A stretch of DNA of 64,000 nt from Desulfatitalea tepidiphila (GCF_001293685.1 NZ_BCAG01000006.1:372001-436000), one strand, 5' to 3'; counted from the stretch's first letter, positions 34,802 through 44,835 are shown. A program made the numbers and translations. The notes: generated by a model not told the origin, from the sequence alone.

Positions 34802-35814
34802 AACCGCACCGGTTCCATTTGCAGGCTCACGCCAAAACGACTCTGGACGCTGTCGCAGATGGCCTCCGACAGGGCGAGCACCTCATCCCGGGTGCCTCCA
34901 CCCCGGTTGACGAGCACCAGGGCCTGCTTCGCATAGACCCCCACCTTGCCCAGCGTGCGCCCTTTCCATCCGCAGGCCTCGATCATCCATGCGGCCGACA
35001 GCTTCCATCCTCCATCGGCTTGGGGAAACGCCACCATTCCCGGTTCATGGCGATTCAACCGTTGCCAGGCGGCCGCATCGACCACCGGGTTTTTAAAAAA
35101 ACTACCGGCGTTTCCCACCTCCGTCGGGTCGGGCAGTTTGGCCCGCCGGACGTCGCACACCCAATCGAAAATCTGCCGAGGCTCGGGCGCATCACCACCC
35201 AACCCTTGGGCGCGACGTTTCAAGTCCGGATAGCCGATCACCGGTTGCCACGGGCGGGGCAGGCGCAACCGGATTCTTGAAACGACGAACCGGCCGGCCA
35301 GTTCCCGTTTAAACACACTGTCACGATAGCCGAAGCCACATTCCTGCCCCGTCATGCGCACGATGCGGCCGGTGTGCATATCGACGGCATCCAGGGCCTC
35401 GAAGCGATCTTTGAGTTCCACGCCATAGGCGCCGATATTCTGAATCGGTGCGGCTCCCGTGGTTCCGGGTATCAGCGCCAGGTTCTCCAACCCCGGCCAC
35501 CCCATGTCCAGGGTCCACGCCACCACGTCGTGCCAGTTTTCGCCCGCGCCGACCTCGATGACCCAGGCATCGTCCGATTCGCTGGCCAGCCGCCTTCCCT
35601 TGATCTCCACTTTGAGGACAAGTGCGGATACACGCGGGGGCAAAATGACGTTGCTGCCACCGCCGAGCACCGACTTGGGTATGCAGGCTAAATCGACTCG
35701 CTGGGCGATGCATTGCACGTCCGCTTCCGTGCGAATGCGGACAAGCCGATCGGCCGTCGCGTGCAGGCCAAAGGTGTTCAATGGTGTCAAATCAACGCTG
35801 TTTTCAATGTCCAT
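34798..35814 (-). CDS. murB: UDP-N-acetylenolpyruvoylglucosamine reductase
   Basis: 338 residues from the ATG at 35814 (MDIENSVDLTPLNTFGL), typical of type I MurB; the frame extends 41 codons upstream without a family match. FAD site VLGGGSNVILP and IPGTTGAAPIQNIGAYG, the YRDSVFK loop, the catalytic Ser in NAGSFFKNPV and the terminal Glu in LQMEPVRF are present. It reduces the enolpyruvyl group to form UDP-MurNAc in peptidoglycan synthesis. Confidence 0.95.
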   Translation of the reverse strand: MDIENSVDLTPLNTFGLHATADRLVRIRTEADVQCIAQRVDLACIPKSVLGGGSNVILPPRVSALVLKVEIKGRRLASESDDAWVIEVGAGENWHDVVAWTLDMGWPGLENLALIPGTTGAAPIQNIGAYGVELKDRFEALDAVDMHTGRIVRMTGQECGFGYRDSVFKRELAGRFVVSRIRLRLPRPWQPVIGYPDLKRRAQGLGGDAPEPRQIFDWVCDVRRAKLPDPTEVGNAGSFFKNPVVDAAAWQRLNRHEPGMVAFPQADGGWKLSAAWMIEACGWKGRTLGKVGVYAKQALVLVNRGGGTRDEVLALSEAICDSVQSRFGVSLQMEPVRF

Positions 35815-35976
35815 GGGCCAAAATGATCGTTCGATAAGAGAATGCAGGGGCGTATCGCCGGCCACGACGATCGCCGGCTTGATTTTTTCATCAGGAGTCC
35901 ATACCCGGGTTCGGACAAAAAGCCAAAGGATTTTCAATCAGTTTTCCCGGCAAATATGTCCTGGGGGTGAATCGGA

Positions 35977-38490
35977 TCAGAGGGTCTGGACGGGTGGGTC
36001 GGAACAAAACACCCAGTGGGAGCTGCTCTCCTTGGCTCTGTACATGGCGAGGTCGGCGCTTTTCATCAGCGCTCCGGCCGATCTTCCGTCCTTGGGAAAG
36101 GAGGCGATGCCGATGCTGGCGCTGACGAAATCGATGACCACCTCGCCGATTTCATAAGGCCGGGCCAAGGCTTCGGCGGTGCGTCGGGCGACCACCTCGG
36201 GCATGACGATATCGGGATTCTTGAGAATGATGGTAAATTCGTCGCCTCCCAGCCGGGCCACCAGATCGGTCTCCCGGACGATGGTCAACAGACGCTTGGC
36301 CACACCCATAAGTAACCGGTCGCCGACTTCATGGCCAAAGGTGTCGTTGACCTGCTTGAATTTGTTCAAATCGAAAAAGAGCAATCCCAACCCGGAACCA
36401 TAACGATCGGCATAACGGATTTCGCTCTCCAGATGTTCGACAAAGGCCTTGCGATTATATAATCCGGTGAGTCCGTCGTGATAGGCCAAATAGATCAACT
36501 CCTGCTCTGCATGGCGTCGCTGGGTAATATCCCGGGTGACCCCCAGGATCCCGACGACAGACCGGCGCTCATCCATCAAAAAGCGGGTGTTCACCTCGGT
36601 CCAGACCGTCGTCCCGTTCTTTCTGACCTGCTCCAGTTCGATGGCGCGGCTCTGTTTCAATGCGGCGCCCGGCGTCCTGGTCCGGGCCAGCTCCTCGGCG
36701 ATGGTCTGCGTTGCAATCTTCAGCGATTCGGGTGTCAACACCGATGGAATCTGAAGGGCCGACATCTCCTGGGGGGAATATCCCAGCAAATGCCGAACCG
36801 AAGGGCTGATGAAAGTGAACCTGCCTTCCATATCGATGGTCCAGATCACGTCGGTGGCGTTTTCAGCGATCAGGCGGTACATCTCTTCGCTCTTGCGCAG
36901 GGCCTGTTCGACTTTCTTGCGATCCTCCATCTCCTGGATCAAAACATGGTTGTTGATCTCCATTTTGGCGGTCATCTCGTTAGCCTGCAAGACCGCGTTC
37001 TCCATGGCCAGGTGTGCCTCGACGAGGTCGCGTTGTGCCGCTGTCAATGAGGATTCAGCCCGTTGCCGCTCTTCGACTTCAGCGGTGAGCGCCTCTGTCT
37101 GGCTCTGGAGGTGATCCTTGAGGCCGGCAATGCGCTGGTACATGCGCGCATTGGACAGCGCCAGTGACAGGGTGCCGGCAATATTTTTTATAAATGCGGC
37201 CTCTTCGGCATACAACGGCCGCTGGTCATGTTTCTGCGGCAAGGCCAGCAAGCCGATCAGGTTTCCGTTATGTTCCAGGGCAATGGCATACATGGCATCG
37301 AGTTTTGCCAGCAATTCCAGAAGGGTCGCCGGCGTCGCGGTCACCGGCACATTCATGTTCCCCGAAAAGGCCTCGAAAATCGACCGCCGGTGACGCAAGT
37401 GATGGTACAGCGATTCCGGCAGCGGAAAGGTCGTGCCGTCGGGCAGGATCAAAGCCCGTTCTGTTGCATCACTGGTCAGAATCTCGATCCGATCGAAGGC
37501 CAGCAGACGGCACACCGCATCATTGACCTTACTAATCAGGCTGCCTGAATCGCCCAACACCAGCATCTCTTTCATGAGTGACACTTCGGCCTGCTGCAAC
37601 TCATTGCGCGTTTTGTAAAGCCAGCGCTGGGCCAGTGCCCGGATGGGAATCACATAGAGGGTGTTGGACAGGTACCAGAGGCTCAAAAAAACGAATTGGG
37701 CGGCCTCCGACGCTTTGGCGATGATCGGGAAAAGCCAGAGGAAAAGCAGCAGGTTGGGCAAAAACACCATGGCATATAAAATGGCGCGAAGGAAAGAGAG
37801 GTGCAACAGGCTCCGCACCTCCGCCAGCCGGTGCTTGAAGACGCCGTAGGCCAGAAGGGCCAGGGGCAAAAAGCTGAAATTGCCCGCCGGATATAAATCC
37901 ACGCCGTGCATGGCGGGAGTATTGAAAAAGGTCAAGATCGTGGCGATGCCGAACGACCAGATCACGTACTTGAAACGCAACCGCAGCGTCGGATGGTTTT
38001 CCCGTTTCATACGGATCACGAAGCTGACCACGGAATAGGCCATCGCGACTGCGCCATACAGGCCGAAAAGTTGAAAGGCCACACCGCCCTTGGCGATAAG
38101 TCCCCATCCGTATTTATACAGGCCGTTGATATAACAGTCGCTCTGGGTACTGACACTGAACAGGCAGCTCAACACGGCCATAACGATCAACACGGCCGGC
38201 CGACGAATTCCGAGCAGATGGTGAAAAAAGGCCACAACCAACACCGGCAGAAAAACGTAAAAGAGATGGACCGTGCGTTCGATGGATAGGATCAACTGGT
38301 CATCGTCGATGAAGTGGTGGCAGATGAAAACCGGTGACAGCAACGAATACCCAATGCAAACCAACGCAAACAAGACGCGTCCCTTGAGCGATACGCGGCG
38401 AAACGAAACCAGGGCGAGGACGGCCAGATAGACGCCGAACAGAAAAGACAACAGAGGCGGTATGATGAATATGGAAAAAGCGTCGATCAT
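35977..38490 (-). CDS. membrane GAF/PAS diguanylate cyclase
   Basis: 837 residues: N-terminal region of about eight membrane helices (about 1-290) resembling the histidine-kinase N-terminal 7TM sensor, a GAF-like domain (about 315-450), a coiled coil (455-530), a PAS domain (about 535-660, with VIWTIDMEGRFTFISPSVRHLLG) and a GGDEF domain (about 670-830). The active site LGGDEF is intact, and the inhibitory RxxD site (RETD) sits five residues before it. It is expected to make cyclic di-GMP in response to a membrane or cytosolic signal. Confidence 0.92.
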   Translation of the reverse strand: MIDAFSIFIIPPLLSFLFGVYLAVLALVSFRRVSLKGRVLFALVCIGYSLLSPVFICHHFIDDDQLILSIERTVHLFYVFLPVLVVAFFHHLLGIRRPAVLIVMAVLSCLFSVSTQSDCYINGLYKYGWGLIAKGGVAFQLFGLYGAVAMAYSVVSFVIRMKRENHPTLRLRFKYVIWSFGIATILTFFNTPAMHGVDLYPAGNFSFLPLALLAYGVFKHRLAEVRSLLHLSFLRAILYAMVFLPNLLLFLWLFPIIAKASEAAQFVFLSLWYLSNTLYVIPIRALAQRWLYKTRNELQQAEVSLMKEMLVLGDSGSLISKVNDAVCRLLAFDRIEILTSDATERALILPDGTTFPLPESLYHHLRHRRSIFEAFSGNMNVPVTATPATLLELLAKLDAMYAIALEHNGNLIGLLALPQKHDQRPLYAEEAAFIKNIAGTLSLALSNARMYQRIAGLKDHLQSQTEALTAEVEERQRAESSLTAAQRDLVEAHLAMENAVLQANEMTAKMEINNHVLIQEMEDRKKVEQALRKSEEMYRLIAENATDVIWTIDMEGRFTFISPSVRHLLGYSPQEMSALQIPSVLTPESLKIATQTIAEELARTRTPGAALKQSRAIELEQVRKNGTTVWTEVNTRFLMDERRSVVGILGVTRDITQRRHAEQELIYLAYHDGLTGLYNRKAFVEHLESEIRYADRYGSGLGLLFFDLNKFKQVNDTFGHEVGDRLLMGVAKRLLTIVRETDLVARLGGDEFTIILKNPDIVMPEVVARRTAEALARPYEIGEVVIDFVSASIGIASFPKDGRSAGALMKSADLAMYRAKESSSHWVFCSDPPVQTL

Positions 38491-38789
38491 GGCACCTGCA
38501 GGATGGTATCCGATTTACGGTTGCGGCTACCCAAGATCAGGTTATCTTACCGACATCATTCGATTTAGAATCATTAACGGCCCCAATTTCCCCCTGGCTT
38601 TTCACCGCCCCCCTTGCACCGCGAACAGCGTTGGTATAGATGACACCTATTGATATCGCCCGATTTGAAATTTCCTGAACCGAAATGTGGGTTTCTCACC
38701 CGAACCCCCTACGACGGGTATCGCGCAACGGCCCCCCCGGGCATGCCACACTGCCGCGATCACGTTCGACGAGGCTGGGAGAAGCGTCG
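38491..38789. other. divergent intergenic region of 299 bp
   Basis: Separates the diguanylate cyclase (minus) and the PAS kinase (plus). It must hold both promoters. No near-consensus promoter, repeat or RNA structure is obvious, apart from a GGGAGAAG ribosome site just before the kinase. Confidence 0.4.
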
Positions 38790-39974
38790 ATGGAAGAGCA
38801 TTCGAAAGCAGATCAGAACGAAGCCCAACGTATCGCTTTGGCACAGAAAACAGAGGAGGTCGCCAGCCTCAGGGACGCCCTGCGCCAAGCCGAAGACAAA
38901 TACCGCGTGCTGGTGGAAAATGCCAACGATGCCATTTTCGTCCTGCAAGACGGCAAGATCCGCTTTGCCAATCCCAAGGCCCTGGCCTTGGGCGGCGTCC
39001 TGGCCGAGGATCTGGAAAAGGTGCCGTTCAGCGAATACCTGCACCCGGAAGAGCGCGACATCGTGGTGCGTCGCCATGAACAGCGCCTGAAGGGTGAAAA
39101 AATCCTGAACATGTACCCGTTGCGCATCGTCACCCGCCAGGGCGACGTTTTCTGGGGAGAAGTCAATGCGGTTCGCATCGAATGGGAAGGCCAGCCCGCC
39201 ACGCTGAACATCATACGTGATATCACCTCCCAGAAACTGATCGAACATCACTATTTCCAAAACGAGAGCCTGGCCACCTTGCGAACCTTGTCGGGCGGCA
39301 TGGCCCATTCCATCAACAACCTCCTGATGGGCATTCAGGGCCGTGTTTCCCTGCTGTATCGCAGCATGGGATTGAACGATGTGCGCCGCGACCACCTGCG
39401 CGGGATCGAGGCGTGCGTGTCGGACGCCGCCAAACTCACCCGCCAGATGCTCGGATTTGCCCAATCCGGCAAATACAACGTCACCAAGCTGAATCTCAAC
39501 GACGTGATCCAGGCGGTGACCCAATCGTTTGTCCACAATGAAAACCACATCACCCTGATTCGTGAGCTGGATTCGGCGCTCTGGCCTGTTGAGGCCGACA
39601 GCCAACAACTGGAACAGGTGGTCATGAACATCATGCTCAATGCATGGCAGTCGATTGTCGACAAAGGCAGAATCCTGGTCAAAACCGAAAATTTCGAATT
39701 GACCGAAGGGCGCGAGCACTATCAGGATGCACGCACCGGCAAGTGTGTCAAACTGACCATCCGCGACTCGGGCATCGGCATGGACGATACGGTGCGCAAA
39801 CGCGCCATCGAACCTTTTTTCACCACCAAGGGTCTCGGTCAACATCGGGGCCTGGGGCTCTCCAGCGCCTATGGCATCATCGCCAACCATAACGGATTCA
39901 TCGATATCGACAGCATCCCGGAAGTCGGTACAACCATCTCGGTCTACCTGCCCGCAGCCGGCGATGCCCAATAA
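38790..39974 (+). CDS. PAS-domain sensor histidine kinase
   Basis: 394 residues from the ATG at 38790, which follows GGGAGAAG; the in-frame extension upstream is not typical. One PAS domain (about 30-150: AIFVLQDGKIRFANPKAL), then a dimerisation helix with the phospho-acceptor His (GGMAHSINNLLMGI), N box VVMNIMLNAWQSI, G1 DSGIGM and G2 GLGLSSAYGI. No transmembrane segment, so it is a soluble kinase. No response regulator is adjacent; the partner is unknown. Confidence 0.9.
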   Translation: MEEHSKADQNEAQRIALAQKTEEVASLRDALRQAEDKYRVLVENANDAIFVLQDGKIRFANPKALALGGVLAEDLEKVPFSEYLHPEERDIVVRRHEQRLKGEKILNMYPLRIVTRQGDVFWGEVNAVRIEWEGQPATLNIIRDITSQKLIEHHYFQNESLATLRTLSGGMAHSINNLLMGIQGRVSLLYRSMGLNDVRRDHLRGIEACVSDAAKLTRQMLGFAQSGKYNVTKLNLNDVIQAVTQSFVHNENHITLIRELDSALWPVEADSQQLEQVVMNIMLNAWQSIVDKGRILVKTENFELTEGREHYQDARTGKCVKLTIRDSGIGMDDTVRKRAIEPFFTTKGLGQHRGLGLSSAYGIIANHNGFIDIDSIPEVGTTISVYLPAAGDAQ

Positions 39975-40116
39975 GTCGTCTGCCGAAAATCTTGATGTCA
40001 CCGTCCGACAGCGACTTTTTACATAGCCATCAAATCTGAAATCCGATTGAATTGCCGGCTCGGATGGTTATGATATTGCTCGATAACCAAAGACCCGAGA
40101 ATGACAAGGAGTGCTC

Positions 40117-41166
40117 ATGTCCACCCGATCCGCAGAAAGCTATAATTTTGAAACCGGTATCTATCGTCCACCGAGCGAAGGGGGAAGTGATTCGCTGCTC
40201 GTGCGTTTCACCCGCAACTGCCCTTGGAATCGTTGCGAATTTTGCGCCATGTATAAAACCGAAAAGTTCGAGCTGCGCAGCGTCGACGAAATAAAAAACG
40301 ATATCGATGCCATTGCCGCCCTGTGCAACGACTTGAAAGGCGGCCGTTCAGACGGCACGGTCCGTCGCGAAACGGTCATCGCGCTGATCGAACGACATCC
40401 GGAACTCAACTACCACCAGGGCTTTGCCATGGTGTACCACTGGCTGCTGTCGGGCGCCAGGACCGCGTTCGTCCAGGACGCCAATAGCCTGATCATGCCG
40501 ACCGGGCAATTGGTCGAGGCGTTGCGCTATTTACGCAAGACCTTCCCCTCCATCGTTCGCGTCACCTCCTATGCTCGCGCCAAAACCTTGTCCCAGAGAA
40601 AGCCCGAAGAGCTGCACGCCATCCGCAAGGCCGGACTGGATCGGGTGCATATCGGCCTGGAAACCGGGGACGACGAGCTGTTGAAAAAGGTGAAGAAAGG
40701 GGTCACCGCCGAAGGTCACATAAAGGGAGGCCAAAAGGCCATGGCCGCCGGTTTCCAAGTGTCCGAATACTGGATGCCCGGGCTGGGCGGCCGGGCCATG
40801 TGGGAAAACCATGCCATCAACACCGCCAGGGTACTCAACGCCATCAACCCCCACTATATCCGGTCGCGGCCTTTCTACACCATACCAGGGACACCCATTC
40901 ACGCGGCGGCCCAGCGGGGCGATTTCCAGATGCTCACCCCCAATGAACAGATGATCGAGCTGCAACGCATGATCGAGGCGCTGGATGTCACTTCGCGGGT
41001 CTGTTTCGATCATGCCGGCAACTACTGGCGGGATCGCGATGGGAACCTGTTGTTTACCCACAGCTACGAGGGATACAAGTTTCCCGAGGAAAAACCAAAG
41101 GTACTCGAACGCATCGCCGAGGGACTCAAGGTCGATCATCAGCGGCCGGAATACCTGAATCTGTAA
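40117..41166 (+). CDS. radical SAM protein
   Basis: 349 residues. The 4Fe-4S/SAM motif CxxxCxxC appears as NCPWNRCEFCAMY near residue 38, followed by a TIM-barrel-like body with VHIGLETGDDELLKKVKKG, typical of Elp3/HemN-like radical SAM enzymes. ATG 40117 is preferred for its AAGGAG ribosome site; GTG 40111 is two codons upstream. No recognisable substrate domain. It precedes an EamA transporter by 25 bp. Confidence 0.88.
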   Translation: MSTRSAESYNFETGIYRPPSEGGSDSLLVRFTRNCPWNRCEFCAMYKTEKFELRSVDEIKNDIDAIAALCNDLKGGRSDGTVRRETVIALIERHPELNYHQGFAMVYHWLLSGARTAFVQDANSLIMPTGQLVEALRYLRKTFPSIVRVTSYARAKTLSQRKPEELHAIRKAGLDRVHIGLETGDDELLKKVKKGVTAEGHIKGGQKAMAAGFQVSEYWMPGLGGRAMWENHAINTARVLNAINPHYIRSRPFYTIPGTPIHAAAQRGDFQMLTPNEQMIELQRMIEALDVTSRVCFDHAGNYWRDRDGNLLFTHSYEGYKFPEEKPKVLERIAEGLKVDHQRPEYLNL

Positions 41167-41191
41167 TCACATCCCTGAAAAGCGGTAATGA

Positions 41192-42040
41192 ATGCAACGA
41201 TCGAGCGCCATCGTTCTGCTCCTGTTGACCGCCCTTTGCTGGAGCAGCGGCGGCTTCTTGATCAAATGGGTCGAGTGGCCGCCCATGGCCGTTTCCGGGC
41301 TGCGCAGCGCCATTGCCGCACTCTTTCTGGCCCTGATCTTCCGGCCCAAGCGCTGGCGCCTGGATCGGTATGTGATCGGCGGCGCGTTCGCCTATGCGGT
41401 CTGCGTCACCTCTTTTGTCCTGGCCAACAAGTGGACCACGGCCGCCAACGCCATCTTGCTGCAATACACGGCGCCGGTGCACGTCGCCTTTTTCGGGTAC
41501 TGGTTCCTGGGAGAAAAACCCCATCGGCTGGACTGGTATGCCCTCTGCCTGGTGATCATGGGCATGGTGCTCTTTTTTGCCGAAGATCTTTCAATGGGCA
41601 ATTTGTGGGGTAACCTGGCCGCCCTGATATCGGGCATCGGATTTGCCTGGGTGGCCCTCAGCCTGCGCAAACAGAAAGACGGCGACCCGATCCACTCGGT
41701 CATCCTCGGGAACCTGATGGCCGCCGCGGCCGGCTTACCATTCATGTTCGCACAAGCCCCTTCACCTGCCGGATGGACCGGCCTGGTTCTCCTCGGGGTG
41801 GTACAGGTCGGCCTGGCCTACGCCCTGTTCTCCATCGCCATCCGCCATGTGACCGCCTTGGAGGCCTTGCTGGTCCCCACCATCGAACCGATCCTCAATC
41901 CGGTGTGGGTCTTTTTATTGCTGGGGGAGCGGCCGGGTCGATTGGCGATGATCGGCGGTGCCATCATTATCGGTGCGGTGCTGCTGCGAAGCGCGGGGCC
42001 GTGGATACTGAGGAACCGAAGGATGAAATGCCAACCTTGA
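41192..42040 (+). CDS. EamA/DMT family transporter
   Basis: 282 residues with ten predicted membrane helices in two EamA repeats (LTALCWSSGGFLIKW at the start; FLLLGERPGRLAMIGGAIII near the end). Drug/metabolite exporters of this family move amino acids or small metabolites. It lies 25 bp after the radical SAM gene and may be cotranscribed. Confidence 0.88.
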   Translation: MQRSSAIVLLLLTALCWSSGGFLIKWVEWPPMAVSGLRSAIAALFLALIFRPKRWRLDRYVIGGAFAYAVCVTSFVLANKWTTAANAILLQYTAPVHVAFFGYWFLGEKPHRLDWYALCLVIMGMVLFFAEDLSMGNLWGNLAALISGIGFAWVALSLRKQKDGDPIHSVILGNLMAAAAGLPFMFAQAPSPAGWTGLVLLGVVQVGLAYALFSIAIRHVTALEALLVPTIEPILNPVWVFLLLGERPGRLAMIGGAIIIGAVLLRSAGPWILRNRRMKCQP

Positions 42041-42096
42041 AGCAAAGTCTGGAGACTAAGCGGTCTGCCTGTAGATTGGTCAGCGGCCGCTACGGG

Positions 42097-42219
42097 ACGG
42101 CACCGTAAAACGTTCAAGATCAAGGCGCGCGAAATTCCGCGTCCTGAGGCGTACTTGTCGTACGCCGCAAGGACCACGGAATGAGCGCAACGCAGATATT
42201 GGGCGTTTTACGGCGCCGT
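42097..42219. repeat. 123-bp palindromic intergenic element
   Basis: The ends are ACGGCACCGTAAAACG and CGTTTTACGGCGCCGT, inverted with one mismatch; inside lies a second nested palindrome around GGCGTAC/GTACGCC with ATTCCG/CGGAAT arms. It fills the gap between two convergent genes and reaches the stop codon of the M15 gene. It has the form of a REP-like or bidirectional terminator element; no other copy is seen in this window. Confidence 0.6.
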
Positions 42220-43181
42220 CAGAATTGAACGATTTCGAACGCCGGGGTAGCCACAGAAGTTGGCATGGCCTCCCAGTATGACCGGCAAAAAGAAGCGCGC
42301 AAAACATAGCGGCCCGCAGACAGCGTTTGCGGCAGGCGGAAGCGAATCGCCATCATCTCGGCGATGGATGAAAACTGGGGACAAGGGCCGTCGATCTCGA
42401 TGCTGAAATGGGGCCGACCGCAGGCCGCCTTGCGCGGCCCATCGCTAACATCCACCCGCTCCAGGGCAAATTCAGGCGTCACACCGATGGGGAAAGCGGT
42501 CATACGGATAAAGCGCAGCACCACCTCTTCTCCGGGCCGGTAGACATCGAAGTCGGTCACGAGCCCGATCAGCTTGTTGTCATCCGACAGACCGGAGCCG
42601 ACTCCCGAACTGGTCTCATCCCAGAAACGAGCCGGCCCCACGTCCACGTGCACCAGGCGACCATGGTAGTATCCGGCCCCGCCGAAACCCAGCTCCCGGA
42701 CATAGTGCCATACCCGTTCGGAGGCCACTCCCTGGATCTCGATGTCGGCCGCCAGGCCGTATTGGTGTAGACTGGCGGTGGCCGCCAGGCGCCCTTTTTT
42801 TCGCAAATTGGCGTTGTAGGTCGGGCTGCGCCATCCGGAAGCGATCTCGATGCGGGCCTCGGGATCAAAATGATCCTGCAGGTGATCGATAAACTCGATC
42901 AACCGCAGGGAGATGAGGGCCAGCGGATCGTCCAGGGGCGACTCGAACACCAATCGAATGCCCTCGAGGGCCTGCCGGTCATAATGCCCCGCACCCTGGC
43001 GAAAGGTTCCTAAAAAAGAACGGCCGTTCTTGGTGTTGAACAGTTCGATCCGACCGTCTCCGCCATGGACAAAACGGCGGCCATCATCGGCCGCGACACC
43101 ACCGCCCCACATTTGTGCCCCCATGATCCAGGCGATAGCGGCCCAGACCATCGACCTGCCTGCTATTTGACGCACCATCAC
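42219..43181 (-). CDS. M15-like (YcbK/DUF882) peptidoglycan peptidase, secreted
   Basis: 320 residues with a signal peptide (1 to about 30, ending VAA). The central domain (about 95-190) has the M15/YcbK pattern: IASGWRSPTYN, SLHQYGLAADI (His...Asp ligands) and RLVHVDVG (HxD). Such enzymes cut peptide cross-links in murein. The C-terminal 120 residues, including HFSIEIDG, form an additional beta-rich domain not recognised here. It starts 7 bp after the EamA gene on the same strand. Confidence 0.8.
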   Translation of the reverse strand: MMVRQIAGRSMVWAAIAWIMGAQMWGGGVAADDGRRFVHGGDGRIELFNTKNGRSFLGTFRQGAGHYDRQALEGIRLVFESPLDDPLALISLRLIEFIDHLQDHFDPEARIEIASGWRSPTYNANLRKKGRLAATASLHQYGLAADIEIQGVASERVWHYVRELGFGGAGYYHGRLVHVDVGPARFWDETSSGVGSGLSDDNKLIGLVTDFDVYRPGEEVVLRFIRMTAFPIGVTPEFALERVDVSDGPRKAACGRPHFSIEIDGPCPQFSSIAEMMAIRFRLPQTLSAGRYVLRASFCRSYWEAMPTSVATPAFEIVQF

Positions 43182-43187
43182 ATCTCC

Positions 43188-44033
43188 CTACCGTAAACGG
43201 GCCACCAGAACCCCGCCGAAAATCAAGGCCCCGGCCAAAAACAAGGCGGCCGTGACCGGTTCGTCCAGCAGGACAATACCGCCGACCACACCCACCAGTG
43301 GAATGAAATAGATGGCGGAATTGGCCACCGCCGGCCCCAGGGCCGGCACGGCCCGGTTGTAGAAATCGTAGGCCAGGGCCGAACAGACGATGCCCAGAAA
43401 AACGACCTGACCCCAGGCCAGGGCCGTGGGTCGCGGAACGCCGTACCACCAGCACTCGAGCAAGGCTCCCGGCACCAGGGTGATGGCGCCGATCCACATG
43501 ATCCAGCGGGTAATCAACAAATTACTATATCGGCCCGAAACGCGTTCCACCAGAAAGGTGTAGGCAATCCAACAGACCACCGCGCCCATCATCACCATAT
43601 CGCCGGCGAGTGATGCGCTGCCGTCATCTTTTCCCACCAGCATCCCCACCCCGCCGAGGGCCAGCAGGGCGCCCAGCCAGGTATTGACCCCGGGCCACTT
43701 CCGGATGCGCCAGGCCGAAACCAGTTCCGTGCCCAACGGGATGGTGGCGATGATCAGGGAAGCATGCGACGCAGTGGTCATCTTGAGGCCGATGTTTTCG
43801 AAGGCGAAATAGAAGGAGATGCCGCTCAGGGCCAGCGCCCAGATCAACTTACGGTCCGTCGGCCGCAGTGCAGGCGCCATTTTGCGGGTCAAGGGCCACA
43901 AGAGGGCGGCCGCCAGGAAAAAGCGAAGGCTGGCCAGGGTCAGCGGCGGAATCTGCTGCACGGCGCTGCGGGTGACGGAAAAGGAGAGCCCCCACACCAG
44001 GACGCAAAAAACAATATAAACAATCGGCAACAT
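43188..44033 (-). CDS. EamA/DMT family transporter
   Basis: 281 residues with ten membrane helices in two EamA repeats, for example VLVWGLSFSVTRSAVQQIP and the C-terminal IVLLDEPVTAALFLAGALIF. Only weakly similar by eye to the other EamA transporter at 41.2 kb. It follows pyrE and precedes the M15 peptidase, with gaps of 15 and 6 bp. Substrate unknown. Confidence 0.88.
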   Translation of the reverse strand: MLPIVYIVFCVLVWGLSFSVTRSAVQQIPPLTLASLRFFLAAALLWPLTRKMAPALRPTDRKLIWALALSGISFYFAFENIGLKMTTASHASLIIATIPLGTELVSAWRIRKWPGVNTWLGALLALGGVGMLVGKDDGSASLAGDMVMMGAVVCWIAYTFLVERVSGRYSNLLITRWIMWIGAITLVPGALLECWWYGVPRPTALAWGQVVFLGIVCSALAYDFYNRAVPALGPAVANSAIYFIPLVGVVGGIVLLDEPVTAALFLAGALIFGGVLVARLR

Positions 44034-44048
44034 CCCACTACTTAAAAC

Positions 44049-44621
44049 TTAACACTTTAAACTTTTAACTTTTTTAATATTCGCCATCAATTCATCCCGT
44101 GTGATAAGGGCCCGGACATCGGCGACATGCTGCCGGATGTTCTCCACCCCACCCTCCTGGCGATCGACAAGCACCACGGCACGGACCACCTCGAGCCCCT
44201 CTTCGCGGGCCCGTTCGATGGCCTGGATGGTCGATCCGCCGGTGGTGGCCACGTCGTCGATCACCACCACCCGGGCACCCGCGGCCAGGTCGCCCTCGAT
44301 CCAGCGGGCGATGCCATGATCCTTCTTGGCCTTTCGGATGGAAAAGGCCTGGATGGGCTGACCCCTCAACCCGGAGGCGAAGGCCGTGGCCATGGCGATG
44401 GGGTCGGCGCCGAAGGTCAGCCCGCCGACCCCTTCGGGACGGATATCGGCAATGGCGTCAAACATCAGATGCCCGATCAGGTACATGCCCCGGGGATGCA
44501 ATACGGTGGGTTTACAATTGACGTAAAAATGGCTCATGCGCCCGGAGACCAGTTTGAAGGTCGGTTCGGACGAATATTTGAATGATTTTTCGCACAAAAG
44601 GGCGATCAGTTCCGATTTCAT
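44049..44621 (-). CDS. pyrE: orotate phosphoribosyltransferase
   Basis: 190 residues from ATG 44621, preceded by AGGAGCAAGG. PRPP-binding loop [14 protein letters not shown], the orotate-site segment [16 protein letters not shown] and a catalytic Lys region ([10 protein letters not shown]) are present. It converts orotate and PRPP to OMP in pyrimidine synthesis. The leader upstream contains two hairpins. Confidence 0.94.
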   Translation of the reverse strand: MKSELIALLCEKSFKYSSEPTFKLVSGRMSHFYVNCKPTVLHPRGMYLIGHLMFDAIADIRPEGVGGLTFGADPIAMATAFASGLRGQPIQAFSIRKAKKDHGIARWIEGDLAAGARVVVIDDVATTGGSTIQAIERAREEGLEVVRAVVLVDRQEGGVENIRQHVADVRALITRDELMANIKKVKSLKC

Positions 44622-44659
44622 CCTTGCTCCTATATGCCTCAAGCCGCCGAATTTTCAAG

Positions 44660-44742
44660 AAGTGCTTGATGATAGAGCACTTATGAGATAATAAAGCCTC
44701 CACTGTTTGGAAGAAGCCGTTGGATGGGTTCCAGTGGAGGCT
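44660..44742. promoter_or_regulatory. two hairpins between pyrE and ftsE
   Basis: AAGTGCT/AGCACTT (44660-44682) and AGCCTCCACTG/CAGTGGAGGCT (44695-44705 with 44732-44742), the latter perfect over 11 bp. On the minus strand they would lie in the pyrE mRNA leader, and a short T-rich stretch follows the larger one, so pyrimidine attenuation is possible; on the plus strand they precede ftsE. Confidence 0.45.
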
Positions 44743-44835
44743 AAGCAAGGAAAACTGGGGGCAGCACTCCTTGAACTCAGCGCCGTTCTTAGCAGGCCTG
44801 TCGGTAGCGGTCAATACAATAGGGTTTTGAGATAG

